A stretch of 34,353 nt of DNA, taken from positions 1-34,353 of IMG/VR virus record IMGVR_UViG_3300042385_000351. The stretch is one strand, 5' to 3'. This document shows positions 6,363 to 14,904 of the stretch, in pieces. How positions within the stretch are numbered: position 1 is the first letter of the stretch; the number at the start of each line of letters is the position of its first letter. Position numbers and translations under genes: made by a program. The DNA is from a virus. Under the pieces are notes generated by a model. It had not been told where the DNA came from, did no database searches, and was given only the letters and a program-made list of their open reading frames with translations.

Positions 6363-7214
6363 TTAATTTTTTGTATTAATGATTTTATCATACAATTCCT
6401 CTGCAAATAATACATGCGCTATCTCGGGTGGGTGCTTAAACCCACACGGAGGCGGCACCGTTCCACGCATCTGGTTGTTATACCAAGTAAACAACGATGT
6501 GGTTGGATCAATGCTATAATCTAGTATCTCTTGAAATATTTTCTCGAACGTCGGTAAATATTGCCAATCAAAATAAATGTCTGCAAAAATATTGCCATGC
6601 TTTGATTCCGGAGCATTATAAAAAAGAAGTTCTTTTGGAAAAACTGGTTGCATGTAAAAATCGAAATTATTTACAACGCAAAAATTCTTAAAATTTTGTA
6701 ATGAAAACAGATAAGTTTGCATGACTTTATAGTCGTTATAATGCATGTCACTATCTTGAACCGAACGGTCGCTCATGACTCTTGATACAGGTACGCCTGT
6801 GTTTTCTGGCGAAAAGGACAAGTATCTATGCGGGGTTGTCACCCCCAAAAAGATCAGATCTGTTTTCGGATTTAACTTTCTAGTATAGTGACCGCGAAAT
6901 AAATCTAGAGTCATATGATCCACTGCAGATCCAGGTATAGCATAATTAACATGCTCCAAACCAAGTTTATCTGCCAATTTAGCAGCATAACTTCGTTTCG
7001 AAGAAACATTAATGTATTCCCTAGAAGTCATCTTGCCTGCACGAGAAACATAGTCTTCAAATTTATGCATGGGTTTTCTATCAGCAATCCACTGATGTTT
7101 CATTTTATTGCACTCGTCAAAACTAATCCCAAGCACTTCATGGTCCATTAATTCTGACCCCGCAGTAAATGAACATCCGAATGAAATTAGTCGTGTTTTC
7201 CCTTCAAGTTTCAT
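6363..7214 (-). CDS. SGNH-hydrolase-like protein
   Basis: Start chosen at the ATG giving MKLEGKTRLISFG because it overlaps the TGA of the upstream radical-SAM gene (ATGA); the frame extends further upstream but that part overlaps the neighbour. The 283-residue product opens with LISFGCSFTAGSEL, a block-I-like motif of SGNH/GDSL enzymes (Ser within GCSFTAG). It continues with the alternating beta-strand/helix pattern KLGLEHVNYAIPGSAVDHMT and LIFLGVTTPHRY. A clear C-terminal DxxH is not evident. SGNH proteins are esterases or acetyltransferase partners acting on sugars or peptides. Its place directly after five radical-SAM genes suggests a role in that pathway. Compare the second SGNH-like protein at 32013-32765. 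Confidence 0.68.
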   Translation of the reverse strand: MKLEGKTRLISFGCSFTAGSELMDHEVLGISFDECNKMKHQWIADRKPMHKFEDYVSRAGKMTSREYINVSSKRSYAAKLADKLGLEHVNYAIPGSAVDHMTLDLFRGHYTRKLNPKTDLIFLGVTTPHRYLSFSPENTGVPVSRVMSDRSVQDSDMHYNDYKVMQTYLFSLQNFKNFCVVNNFDFYMQPVFPKELLFYNAPESKHGNIFADIYFDWQYLPTFEKIFQEILDYSIDPTTSLFTWYNNQMRGTVPPPCGFKHPPEIAHVLFAEELYDKIINTKN

Positions 7215-8356
7215 TTTCTGTGATCTTTTGTCATTGGTCTTGGATTTTCTACTTCTTTTCCATCCAAAAAGGTGGATAGACTGTTTCGTAAATCTACGCA
7301 CTGTTTTCGCATTTTACCATCTTGGGGTAAAGAAGGTATCTCAGCGTCATACAATGCAATCACTTCTTCGAGTTCTTTCCGTGACATATTATGACACGCC
7401 ATGTGGTCGGGATAATACAAGTAGTTGAAATTTAATGGGTTTGAATTAGTAAAACGTACATATTGATTTACTATCTTGTAAAGAGCAATTGTGTCTCTGA
7501 CGTTCATTTTACTTATTGTCATAACGATAGAAACATTTGATGTGTGTAAATCGAATTCCTTTGCTATAATTTCTTCTTGGCAGTATTTTAAATTATCCAA
7601 AACTTGATCCCACTTAGCACCAACTCTAAGTTTCTCAAACTTATCACCATAAGAATCTATACTGAAAGACAAAACAATACCTCTGAATTTTTTCCAGATA
7701 TCAATCTCTTTTCTAGTTGGTCTTTGTGTTCCATTCGTATTGTATTGCAATATTGTTTTTTCTGGATTAGATAATTGATCCAACCACTCAAAGTGTGTTT
7801 TATTTAGTAGAGGTTCTCCACCTGCAATATCAATTCTAAAATATCCATTTTCTCCAGGATTTAATTTCTTATACTGTTCTAAATCATAAGACCAAGCAAT
7901 CTCTTCGTTTAAACGATCGTATGTATACCTGTCCAATTTTCCTTCGCGTAAGAGTTCGGTTGCAATTGCAGTCGAGCATGCAGGAGTGCATATGGTGCAG
8001 CGAAGATTACATAATCTCCCAGTTTTTAACTGTAGATATTCTAGAGAAACTTCTTCAGGTGGTGTTTGCATTGTTCCATTATGCAACATCCACATATCTT
8101 GTTGACGTTTACTGTCTCGCCCTTCTTCTTCTGCAAATTTACATTGATTACAACCACTCGGCCAAACACCTTGCGATAGTTGGTCACGATATTCTTGGAA
8201 TTCTTCTTTTAAAATAGTCTCTGCATTTTCTATATCTACAAGTTTACTTTTTTTATCTACTTTATGAATGAAAAGACAACATGGTGTTAAGTAACCATCA
8301 GTGTCAACGTGCACGGATTTCCACATAGACGGACAATAAATTTTAGGTTCGCTCAT
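7211..8356 (-). CDS. Radical-SAM protein 5 of five, N-terminal twitch-like domain
   Basis: The ATG at 8356 overlaps the stop of the preceding radical-SAM gene by ATGA, giving 381 residues. The N-terminal region has paired cysteines (C8 in YCPSMW, C26-C27, C69xxC72), the pattern of an auxiliary iron-sulfur cluster in N-terminal-twitch radical-SAM proteins. The core then shows CNLRCTIC (C116, C120, C123) for the 4Fe-4S cluster and GGEPLL for SAM binding. Later segments (NTNGTQRP, IVLSFSIDSYGDKFEKLRVGAKW) are typical of the partial TIM barrel in peptide- or nucleotide-modifying members. The substrate is unknown. It is the last radical-SAM member of the operon and is followed, again by overlap, by the SGNH-like gene. 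Confidence 0.88.
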   Translation of the reverse strand: MSEPKIYCPSMWKSVHVDTDGYLTPCCLFIHKVDKKSKLVDIENAETILKEEFQEYRDQLSQGVWPSGCNQCKFAEEEGRDSKRQQDMWMLHNGTMQTPPEEVSLEYLQLKTGRLCNLRCTICTPACSTAIATELLREGKLDRYTYDRLNEEIAWSYDLEQYKKLNPGENGYFRIDIAGGEPLLNKTHFEWLDQLSNPEKTILQYNTNGTQRPTRKEIDIWKKFRGIVLSFSIDSYGDKFEKLRVGAKWDQVLDNLKYCQEEIIAKEFDLHTSNVSIVMTISKMNVRDTIALYKIVNQYVRFTNSNPLNFNYLYYPDHMACHNMSRKELEEVIALYDAEIPSLPQDGKMRKQCVDLRNSLSTFLDGKEVENPRPMTKDHRK

Positions 8357-9642
8357 ATTGATAGATACCAATCTCTTACCTCTGGGTCAATAATTGCAGT
8401 TAGACTCTCAAAGGTGTGTTTTCCAAGAAGAAACTTTTCTCTGTGTTGCCAGTTTTTCTTCATCAGTTTTAACATTTCCGGATCCGAATAAATCGGGTTA
8501 TTGCTTTTGTCCAATTTATACGATTTTAATATTGCAATCGTTCTTTCTTTTCCTCTCAAGGAACACTCTTCAAACCGTTTAATGGCATGATCAAGTATTC
8601 GGTCAAAAATATGTTGTGGGTATAACCGAATATCTAGGAATCCTTGTTGAGTCTGTTTGTTAATATGATTGAATAATTTATGTGAGTGAAGTTCTGGATC
8701 ATACGGTTCATAAAATTCAAACCACCTATCGATATCCATAAGAACTGGAGCAGACATAACACTAGAAAGACCGAATTGGTTTCTTTCGTTTAGTCTAGAA
8801 TGGTATTCTTTCCAGTTGGCAGAAACAGTATCCCATGATGCGCCATCTCTACAAAATTCAAAAGTTTCATGCGTGCCATCTAGGCTTGCCTGTATACTTG
8901 GTTGGTAAAATTTTAGAAGTTCGGGTATTAGTTTCCCCTTCCAGTGAAGGCGAGTCAGATTGCTGTTATAATGAATAAAGATATTATATAAAAATGCAGG
9001 ATCTTCGGATTGAATTTCTAATAATTTTTCAACCACTTTCCAATGCACATGCGACATCATTGGTTCGCCGCCAGCCCAATAAATCTTCGTCAATCTTCGC
9101 TGGTCTAGACACTCAATAATTTCTTGTGCCATAGAATCTTCAAAATCATAATCTATGACGAATTCTTTACCAGTCGCCCACATTTTAGGTCGCTGTCCCC
9201 ACATATCAGCGAACAGTGAAGCATGCGTCGAACTGTATATTGGTCCACAACTCAAACACTGCAGATTACAATGTATTGTTCGATAGTCAAAATATGTAGG
9301 AAGCACTGAAGCAGAACCATCATCATTCGTTTTGCTTATGGTTTCGGCAATTGTTTCTTCTTCACTCTGCTGACCCCTCCAACTCTGTTGGCGTAAAGAT
9401 TCAATGTTCTGTTCTTCATTTTTATAACAGACTGAACAGGCATCAATCTTTTCTCCTGCTATCATCTTTTTTCGAACATCTTTCATTACAGAAGAATTCC
9501 AGAAGTCCTTGGTTTCCGTCTTTTCTTCCGAAACAATGTCATCTGATATACAGCAAAGTTTTCGCTCGTATTGCGATCCGATGTAACTATGATCCCATGG
9601 ATATTTACAAATACTTTTATTATTTTCAGTATTGATAGTCAT
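8353..9642 (-). CDS. Radical-SAM protein 4 of five, N-terminal twitch-like domain
   Basis: A 429-residue member of the same family. The N-terminal cysteine set is C12 (ICKYPWDHSY), C30-C31, and C69xxC72 followed by the NEEQNIESLRQ stretch. The radical-SAM triad is CNLQCLSC (C125, C129, C132), with SAM-binding GGEPMM followed by HVHWKVVEKLL. The strand IQASLDGTHETFEFCRDGASW matches the substrate-side barrel strand of its neighbours. The ATG lies within the last 17 nt of the upstream gene, so translation is coupled. No obvious loss of key residues. The reaction is unknown: these enzymes cleave SAM to a 5'-deoxyadenosyl radical and commonly modify peptides, but nucleotide or sugar substrates are possible. 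Confidence 0.88.
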   Translation of the reverse strand: MTINTENNKSICKYPWDHSYIGSQYERKLCCISDDIVSEEKTETKDFWNSSVMKDVRKKMIAGEKIDACSVCYKNEEQNIESLRQQSWRGQQSEEETIAETISKTNDDGSASVLPTYFDYRTIHCNLQCLSCGPIYSSTHASLFADMWGQRPKMWATGKEFVIDYDFEDSMAQEIIECLDQRRLTKIYWAGGEPMMSHVHWKVVEKLLEIQSEDPAFLYNIFIHYNSNLTRLHWKGKLIPELLKFYQPSIQASLDGTHETFEFCRDGASWDTVSANWKEYHSRLNERNQFGLSSVMSAPVLMDIDRWFEFYEPYDPELHSHKLFNHINKQTQQGFLDIRLYPQHIFDRILDHAIKRFEECSLRGKERTIAILKSYKLDKSNNPIYSDPEMLKLMKKNWQHREKFLLGKHTFESLTAIIDPEVRDWYLSI

Positions 9643-10819
9643 AATTGAATATATCTTTCCACGGACCCATTTTTCTACTTAGTTGAACAACGTCTAAGTA
9701 TTTATTGCCTTGTTGCCAATGCAAATCGTTTTGCGATTCAACACGAAGATAAGATTTCATCGTTTCCGTTAGAATCCAATTTGAGTATGGCGACTCTTCA
9801 TAGAGTTGCGTTAGATCTTTCTTGAATTGTTTAGAGGCACAATTTAATGAAAGGTAATCGGGAAAGACAATAAAGTTTTGGTTTATTGTTGTGTGGGGTT
9901 TTAATTTGGTCAAAGGGACTGCCCACTCATAGAACTCTGGAAGAAATGGTGCATTCAACCATTGTATACTACATGTAATATTTAATGCCGCAATATGTGG
10001 ATTCTCTAACAATTTTCTAATATTTTCATTCGACCTATCCCAATCATTCGGATAACGAATAAACTTGTTCTTATCTCCGACTGCATCCATGCTACAACCA
10101 AGAGTTACTACCTTAAAGTGTTTCCAGTAATCGCTAAACGATTCATCATATGTGGTGCAGTTTGTATTATAACTTATGTGAATATTTTTAGCGACATCCC
10201 ACTCAATCAATCTTTCGAGCAATTTCCAATGCATTGGCATAATGAACGGTTCGCCGCCATTAATATACAAGTATTTTAGCGAATCTTTGTGTTCGTATAA
10301 CTGATCGATAATATCCTCATTGAACCATTGGAAATTATCAAAGTCAGATACATTTTTTGTCATGAATGGTAGTTGATCAGACCATTCTTTATAGTCAGTA
10401 ACAAGAGAAGAACTAGAATCTGGATAACACATCAAACACTTTAAGTTACAAAGATTACTCAAGCGAATATCCAGAAACTCTAATTGAGGTTTCTCAATAT
10501 TTTCCCAACGATTATTCTCCGTTATTCGACGAGACTTCCCACCATGTTGTTCAATTTTATAACACCCCTCGCATGCGGTGGGATATTTGTGATCGAGCAT
10601 TTCTTCTCGAACTTTATTAACAGAATAACTATTAAAAATATCATTTATAGTGTGCGTTTTAAGATTGAGCATTCTTCCATGTTCATCTTTTGCAAACCCA
10701 CTATCTGGTCCATTCATCTTAGAAACGCAACAAATAGAAACGTTTCCGTTTGGATGGAGGTTCATGTGGTTAAACGGTAGGGCACAATACCCATCGTTTC
10801 TTAAAGAGTGTTGAACCAC
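9626..10819 (-). CDS. Radical-SAM protein 3 of five, N-terminal twitch-like domain
   Basis: A 397-residue protein starting at GTG (10819), chosen because AGAGGAG stands 8 nt upstream inside the end of the previous gene. The N-terminus has the clearest SPASM/twitch-like pattern: YCALPFNHMNLHPNGNVSICC (C12, C30, C31), then CEGC (C83, C86). The catalytic triad is CNLKCLMC (C124, C128, C131) preceded by LDIRLSN, and GGEPFIMPMHWKLLERL follows. The segment NTNCTTYDESF and VVTLGCSMDAVGDKNKFIRYP correspond to later barrel strands. It shares more with the two downstream members than with the two upstream ones. Function unknown; the family is common in phages but usually as one or two copies. Confidence 0.9.
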   Translation of the reverse strand: MVQHSLRNDGYCALPFNHMNLHPNGNVSICCVSKMNGPDSGFAKDEHGRMLNLKTHTINDIFNSYSVNKVREEMLDHKYPTACEGCYKIEQHGGKSRRITENNRWENIEKPQLEFLDIRLSNLCNLKCLMCYPDSSSSLVTDYKEWSDQLPFMTKNVSDFDNFQWFNEDIIDQLYEHKDSLKYLYINGGEPFIMPMHWKLLERLIEWDVAKNIHISYNTNCTTYDESFSDYWKHFKVVTLGCSMDAVGDKNKFIRYPNDWDRSNENIRKLLENPHIAALNITCSIQWLNAPFLPEFYEWAVPLTKLKPHTTINQNFIVFPDYLSLNCASKQFKKDLTQLYEESPYSNWILTETMKSYLRVESQNDLHWQQGNKYLDVVQLSRKMGPWKDIFNYDYQY

Positions 10820-12138
10820 TGTATAAACTCCTCTGGGAATACATCTATTGGTTTATTTCTACGAGCACTATATTGAGAATAGAACTTTTTAAAATCTTTG
10901 CGATTCTTCTCAAGATCAGTATCGTAAGAATGCGGTGTTTCAATAATATTCACATAAGAAATCAATCGTTTAACATCGCTTCTCTCTGTGAATGTAAGAT
11001 TTGGATTGTTGCAATTATCTTCATACCAATCAGAAAGTTGTTGATACGATTTTTGTCTCAGAGCATCAGGCAAAACTGTTAAACTTTGAAATGCGGGAAA
11101 CCGCAGGAAATTAATACTCATACTAATACGATTTCGATATTTCTGTTTCCATATCATAACTTGATTCATGAAATCAGTAATATTGAACAAACACAATGCA
11201 TTAATCGTCATCATAACAACAATGCGCTTGACGTTAGATTCTCCAAGAATCCGCTCAACATTATCACACCAGGATTCATAATCCAACCCATCGCGAATAT
11301 ACTCTGCTTGCGCACCCGTAGTTTCCATACTTGTGAATATAGTAAGATTATTAATATCGTGCGACCTCTCTATCAGTCTATCGATAATAGATTTCTTTGC
11401 ACCAAGGTTACTGTTGATTCCCAATTCGAATTTGTATTTTTCTTCTGCAAACAGATCGATGAGTTTCCAAACATCTGTACTCATCAGCGGTTCGCCGCCA
11501 GTAACTCTTAGCGTACGAAGTTCCTTGCTTAGTTCTGGCCACCATTCCCAAAATGCCTTGATGTATGGATTTTCTGATTTCTCGTGACAATTATTTGTAG
11601 TGCCATCATGCTTGAATGCTCCACCACCCGAAGTTTCTAGATCATAATGCCCATGCTTCTTTATATCTCGTTCCCAAGTTGTGCTAAAGTTTGCATTGCA
11701 ATAACTGCATGCGAAGTTACATGTTCTATCAAACATAACTTCTAACGTCGGCGGAATAATACGAGCATCTGCTGGTGTATCGAACCAAGATTGCATTTCT
11801 TCTGGTGTAAACTGCAATGACTTAAAAACACGATCTGAAATATAATCAGAACCCATGCTCTCAATTTTCCAACAGTAATCGCACTCAGAAGGTTTATGTC
11901 CCTCTTTCATGAGTTGGCGCATTTTTATTTTATGGTCAGTATTATGCAGTTTTGCAGGATCTGATAAAATCTGCTCCGGATCTATCTTATGAACAGGAGG
12001 AAGATGGCAACTGCTAGTTTCTCCGCTGTTTAACCACAGAGTACTATTTCCCCATTTCGCACCGCAAAACGATGCAGATTTAGAATTTAGTATACTGTTT
12101 CTGAATTGAAGTAATCCGTCATCCATAATAGTCATCAT
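10801..12138 (-). CDS. Radical-SAM protein 2 of five, variant N-terminus
   Basis: A 445-residue protein; three possible ATGs lie near the start (12138, 12135, 12126), all overlapping the previous gene's end, so the exact start is open. The N-terminal cysteine region is a variant: C25 in FCGAKWGNSTLWLNSGE, a single C44 in SSCHLP (not CC), then CDYC (C86, C89). The radical-SAM triad is CNFACSYC (C140, C144, C147), with TGGEPLMSTDVWKLIDLF for SAM binding. The stretch NPYIKAFWEWWPEL is nearly identical in the next upstream gene, so the two are clear paralogues forming a separate subfamily from the other three. The partner-like pair may act on the same substrate in sequence. Confidence 0.88.
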   Translation of the reverse strand: MMTIMDDGLLQFRNSILNSKSASFCGAKWGNSTLWLNSGETSSCHLPPVHKIDPEQILSDPAKLHNTDHKIKMRQLMKEGHKPSECDYCWKIESMGSDYISDRVFKSLQFTPEEMQSWFDTPADARIIPPTLEVMFDRTCNFACSYCNANFSTTWERDIKKHGHYDLETSGGGAFKHDGTTNNCHEKSENPYIKAFWEWWPELSKELRTLRVTGGEPLMSTDVWKLIDLFAEEKYKFELGINSNLGAKKSIIDRLIERSHDINNLTIFTSMETTGAQAEYIRDGLDYESWCDNVERILGESNVKRIVVMMTINALCLFNITDFMNQVMIWKQKYRNRISMSINFLRFPAFQSLTVLPDALRQKSYQQLSDWYEDNCNNPNLTFTERSDVKRLISYVNIIETPHSYDTDLEKNRKDFKKFYSQYSARRNKPIDVFPEEFIQWFNTL

Positions 12139-13543
12139 CCATCAAATATGCAAGTTCTGGGAAAGTATCAACGAATGATGTTTTCCTGCGTTTATCTAAA
12201 CTGCGAGTGTAGTTCCTGAAGTCTTTATACAAAGACTGTGATTCTTTTGTCGATCTCATGTAGTCGACCAATCGTTTTACTTGGTCAACTTCTTCTAAAT
12301 AAAATGTTTCTTGAACAGACTTCTTCGACGTCAATTTATGTTTGTCGATATAATCTATCCACAAATCGCCATACTTCTGCTTATCTTCATCTGACAATAA
12401 TGTTAAGCACAGCATTCGAGGCCAGCGAAGATATGACAGGTGAGTTCTTACTCTAAATTCGTGTATCTTACTGTAATATTTCAATCGCATTTCTCTGATA
12501 TATTCCAAATATTCCAGAAGAGTTGGTGCGCTTGTCAAGTTTATTGTTGTCATGTAATGCAACCGTGTTGTATTCGGCGTATTATCCAGAACATATTTAC
12601 AGTTCTTTTTGAACTCATCAAATTGCATACCAAATCTAGAATACTCGGCATGTTTACCCGTGCTCTCTAGTGATGTATATACGTCGAACAATTTAATGTT
12701 ACAAGAGATTCTATTGATGTATTCCACCAATTTCTCGACTAATTTATCAGGAACATTGAGATTAGTATTAATCGCGAGTGTTAAATTAGGATTTGGGTTC
12801 TCCGCGATATAATCAAGAACTCGCCAAGTATGTTTACTGAGCAAGGGTTCGCCGCCAGTTATTCTAAACGTATGAAGATTGGGATAGAGGTCAGGCCACC
12901 ATTCCCAGAAAGCATCAATATATGGATTTTGTTCTTTGCGATGAATTGGAAGTTTTCCAACTTCCTTCAACCATCCAAGATCGTGCAATTTGAAATCTTC
13001 CAATTCAATTGGACCGTGCGTTTCAATTTCTTCCTGCCACCTCGAGGAACTTTCTGGACTGCAGTATACACATTTAAAATTGCATGTAGATTCGAATGCA
13101 ACTTCCAGATATGACGGATCGATATTCGCGCCATCGCCAGATTTGACAATTTCATCAATGTGCGGGAGCGCCCACGAATACGTAGATTTGTATATCCGAT
13201 CACTCATCCAATCTTTGTTTAGATTCTCAATCTTCCAACAATAATCACATTCTTTAGTTTGCACGCCATTAAGCATGTCAATACGTGCTGCCTTTTTAAC
13301 AGCAGTATTGTGAATACCCCGTGGGTTATCTTTAATATCTTCTAGTGTAATCTTGTGCCGTGAAGGGTGGTGACAACTATGTGTCTCGCCACTATACAAA
13401 AGAATGGTTGACTGTTTCCATTTTGCTGCACAAAAAGATGGACTAACCGAGTTGATTACTTCTCGTTTTTCTTTGAGAAAATTCCAGTATGAATCTACTG
13501 AATGGACGTCTAGATTATGCTCTTCGTGTGCACCATCACTCAT
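12119..13543 (-). CDS. Radical-SAM protein 1 of five, variant N-terminus
   Basis: A 474-residue paralogue of the following gene. N-terminal cysteines: C38 in SFCAAKWKQSTILLYSGE, C57 in THSCHHPSRHKI, and CDYC (C99, C102) followed by WKIENLNKDWMSDRIYKS, also shared with the neighbour. Radical-SAM triad CNFKCVYC (C154, C158, C161); SAM-binding TGGEPLLSKHTW. A block FWEWWPDLYPNLHTFRITGGEP links a Trp-rich helix to the GGE motif. The ATG overlaps the stop of the methyltransferase-like gene (4 nt). The His residue after the second N-terminal cysteine (SCHHP) replaces the CC of the other family members, so the auxiliary cluster may be differently ligated. Substrate unknown. Confidence 0.88.
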   Translation of the reverse strand: MSDGAHEEHNLDVHSVDSYWNFLKEKREVINSVSPSFCAAKWKQSTILLYSGETHSCHHPSRHKITLEDIKDNPRGIHNTAVKKAARIDMLNGVQTKECDYCWKIENLNKDWMSDRIYKSTYSWALPHIDEIVKSGDGANIDPSYLEVAFESTCNFKCVYCSPESSSRWQEEIETHGPIELEDFKLHDLGWLKEVGKLPIHRKEQNPYIDAFWEWWPDLYPNLHTFRITGGEPLLSKHTWRVLDYIAENPNPNLTLAINTNLNVPDKLVEKLVEYINRISCNIKLFDVYTSLESTGKHAEYSRFGMQFDEFKKNCKYVLDNTPNTTRLHYMTTINLTSAPTLLEYLEYIREMRLKYYSKIHEFRVRTHLSYLRWPRMLCLTLLSDEDKQKYGDLWIDYIDKHKLTSKKSVQETFYLEEVDQVKRLVDYMRSTKESQSLYKDFRNYTRSLDKRRKTSFVDTFPELAYLMDDDYYG

Positions 13544-14124
13544 TTTTTATAACCCACTGCCATGTATCTATAGAAATGTCCACACTTCAACATACCTGCA
13601 TATTGTGGATCTTTAATGTTGTTGATTTTTAAGAATTCCTCTAGACTATTAGCAAGACGAACATGCTCAGGATTTTCTAGATTATTTCCTTGGACGATAT
13701 ATTTAGTCGTGCTAGGAATAGAGTCCCACCAAGCATCGTAAACTTCTTGCGTAACATGCTCGCTGCTGGTATTGATCACCAGATCGGGATGTATGTTGAT
13801 TGGCATACCATTTTTCATGTCATGTTGACGAAAGACAATATCGTGATAACACTCGTCGATAGCAGCGAATACATGCCTACAACTAGAATCTAAATCTGTG
13901 GTTAGAATTCGGGCATCTGGAAATTTATGTGCAATAAACTGTGCAAGAACTCCATACCATCCACCGAAAATTACGATAGATCGATCCATTGGAGTTACGT
14001 GTTCAAGCAACCATTTCTTACTTTCGATCTGACTCGGCCAAAAGTTTTCCGAGAAACGATATGCATTATCTGGATTATTACGGATATATTGCATCCATAA
14101 CATTACAACATCAAAATTAACCAC
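13540..14124 (-). CDS. Class I SAM-dependent methyltransferase-like protein
   Basis: A 194-residue protein. A GTG at 14124 with GCGAGGA upstream is taken as start; it overlaps the previous gene by 8 nt. The segment SIVIFGGWYGVLAQFIAHKFPDARILTTDLDSS (about residues 49-81) looks like a Rossmann methyltransferase motif I plus the acidic end of strand 2, with GGWYG in place of the usual GxGxG. PDLVINTSSEHV at about 113-124 would be the motif IV region. It opens the run of radical-SAM genes, so a methyl transfer on the same product is plausible. The glycine loop is unusual, so a non-methylating SAM-binding or nucleotide-binding role is possible. Confidence 0.68.
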   Translation of the reverse strand: MVNFDVVMLWMQYIRNNPDNAYRFSENFWPSQIESKKWLLEHVTPMDRSIVIFGGWYGVLAQFIAHKFPDARILTTDLDSSCRHVFAAIDECYHDIVFRQHDMKNGMPINIHPDLVINTSSEHVTQEVYDAWWDSIPSTTKYIVQGNNLENPEHVRLANSLEEFLKINNIKDPQYAGMLKCGHFYRYMAVGYKK

Positions 14125-14518
14125 GGCGCATCCTCGCTACTTCAATTGCTTGTTCGTCATTCATAATAGGGACCGCATTGGACTTATGCATAGTCGCGAT
14201 ACCTTTAATCAATGTTCCAGTATATGTATTCTCTTTGCGAGCGAAGGTTACGCCAATACCATCACCAGAAGGATAAAGTTCGCGATGATTGGAAACATAA
14301 CGCTCTGGCATCGGAGTGCCACGAAGTTTAGGTTTAAAGTTACCTTGACGATACTGAACATATTCGTCAAATGTTTTGGTCGCCGTGCCAAGACGCTTCA
14401 TCTGCTTATTGTGATCGACCCAATCCTGGGCATACTTAGCAGTCACACCCTTGTTTGAAGTTTTGCGCTTGCGAGTGCTAGTGGTAGTGAAGGCATGTGA
14501 CATAAGTTGCATAGACAT
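14117..14518 (-). CDS. Conserved T4-like marine phage protein
   Basis: A 133-residue basic protein (N-terminus rich in Thr/Arg/Lys: TSTRKRKTSNKG) that I recognise as a type conserved in marine T4-like phages, with the blocks PKLRGTPMPERYVSNHRELYPSGDGIGVTFARKENTYTGT and IKGIATMHKSNAVPI. No enzymatic motif is clear; function unknown. The ATG is preceded by AAAGGA and a strong promoter at 14549-14577, and the gene overlaps the following methyltransferase-like gene, so it heads the long radical-SAM operon. Because it is widely conserved by itself, it may simply share the promoter with the modification pathway. Confidence 0.78.
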   Translation of the reverse strand: MSMQLMSHAFTTTSTRKRKTSNKGVTAKYAQDWVDHNKQMKRLGTATKTFDEYVQYRQGNFKPKLRGTPMPERYVSNHRELYPSGDGIGVTFARKENTYTGTLIKGIATMHKSNAVPIMNDEQAIEVARMRRG

Positions 14519-14548
14519 AATATAATCCTTTTCATAGACGACATAGTC

Positions 14549-14577
14549 AGTATACCCGTATTCGAGGCAAAAGTCAA
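14549..14577 (-). promoter_or_regulatory. Promoter of the radical-SAM operon
   Basis: TTGACT (14577-14572), 17-nt spacer, TATACT (14554-14549) on the minus strand. The first transcribed bases, TATACTGACTATGTCGTCT from the -10 on, are repeated exactly at 33982-34000. It lies back to back with the plus-strand promoter at 14612, forming a divergent control region. Confidence 0.78.
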
Positions 14578-14611
14578 GGGAAAAAAAGATTTTATTTTAG
14601 CAAATGAGGTG

Positions 14612-14640
14612 TTGACTTTTATCTCAGTTTGGGGTATACT
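14612..14640 (+). promoter_or_regulatory. Plus-strand promoter of the small-gene block
   Basis: TTGACT (14612-14617), 17-nt spacer ending GGGG, TATACT (14635-14640). The -10 is followed by GGTAATACTAAGAAAAGGAA, so the message starts about 20-25 nt before the ribosome-binding site. Same family as the minus-strand promoters. Confidence 0.78.
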
Positions 14641-14667
14641 GGTAATACTAAGAAAAGGAAACGTAAA

Positions 14668-14850
14668 ATGAAAACAGCAATCATAAATCAGATTTTAGAA
14701 CTCAAGACCGCAGCAATCAACGCAAATTTCGATTTTCCAACCGAAGACATAGAAAATAGTAACGGAACTTTAGAAGAATTCAAAGCATTTTTACAAGAAC
14801 TCAAAGATTATTTAGAAGAAGATAGACAATTTTACGAAAACCTAAAATAA
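14668..14850 (+). CDS. Small acidic early-type protein
   Basis: A 60-residue protein read from the ATG at 14668, which has AAAGGAAA 8 nt upstream; a longer frame exists upstream but runs into the promoter. The product is Glu/Lys-rich and mostly helical by appearance (TAIINQILELKTAAINANF, EEFKAFLQELKDYLEEDRQF). No family recognised. It is the first gene of the only plus-strand block in the window. Small proteins directly behind strong sigma70-like promoters in T4-like phages are often host-takeover factors, which is a guess here. Confidence 0.72.
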   Translation: MKTAIINQILELKTAAINANFDFPTEDIENSNGTLEEFKAFLQELKDYLEEDRQFYENLK

Positions 14851-14854
14851 AGGC

Positions 14855-14883
14855 TTGACTTTTCCCTAGAAATAGGGTATATT
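14855..14883 (+). promoter_or_regulatory. Second plus-strand promoter
   Basis: TTGACT (14855-14860), 17-nt spacer ending AATAGGG, TATATT (14878-14883), placed 4 nt after the stop of the first small gene. The downstream GGTAATAATAAGGAGA closely resembles the leader after the preceding plus-strand promoter, suggesting duplication of a promoter-plus-leader cassette. Confidence 0.75.
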
Positions 14884-14904
14884 GGTAATAATAAGGAGAT
14901 TGTT

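Noticed and set aside
7215-7301. N-terminal extension of the SGNH-like protein
   Set aside because: It overlaps the end of the radical-SAM gene; ATGA coupling supports the internal start at 7214.
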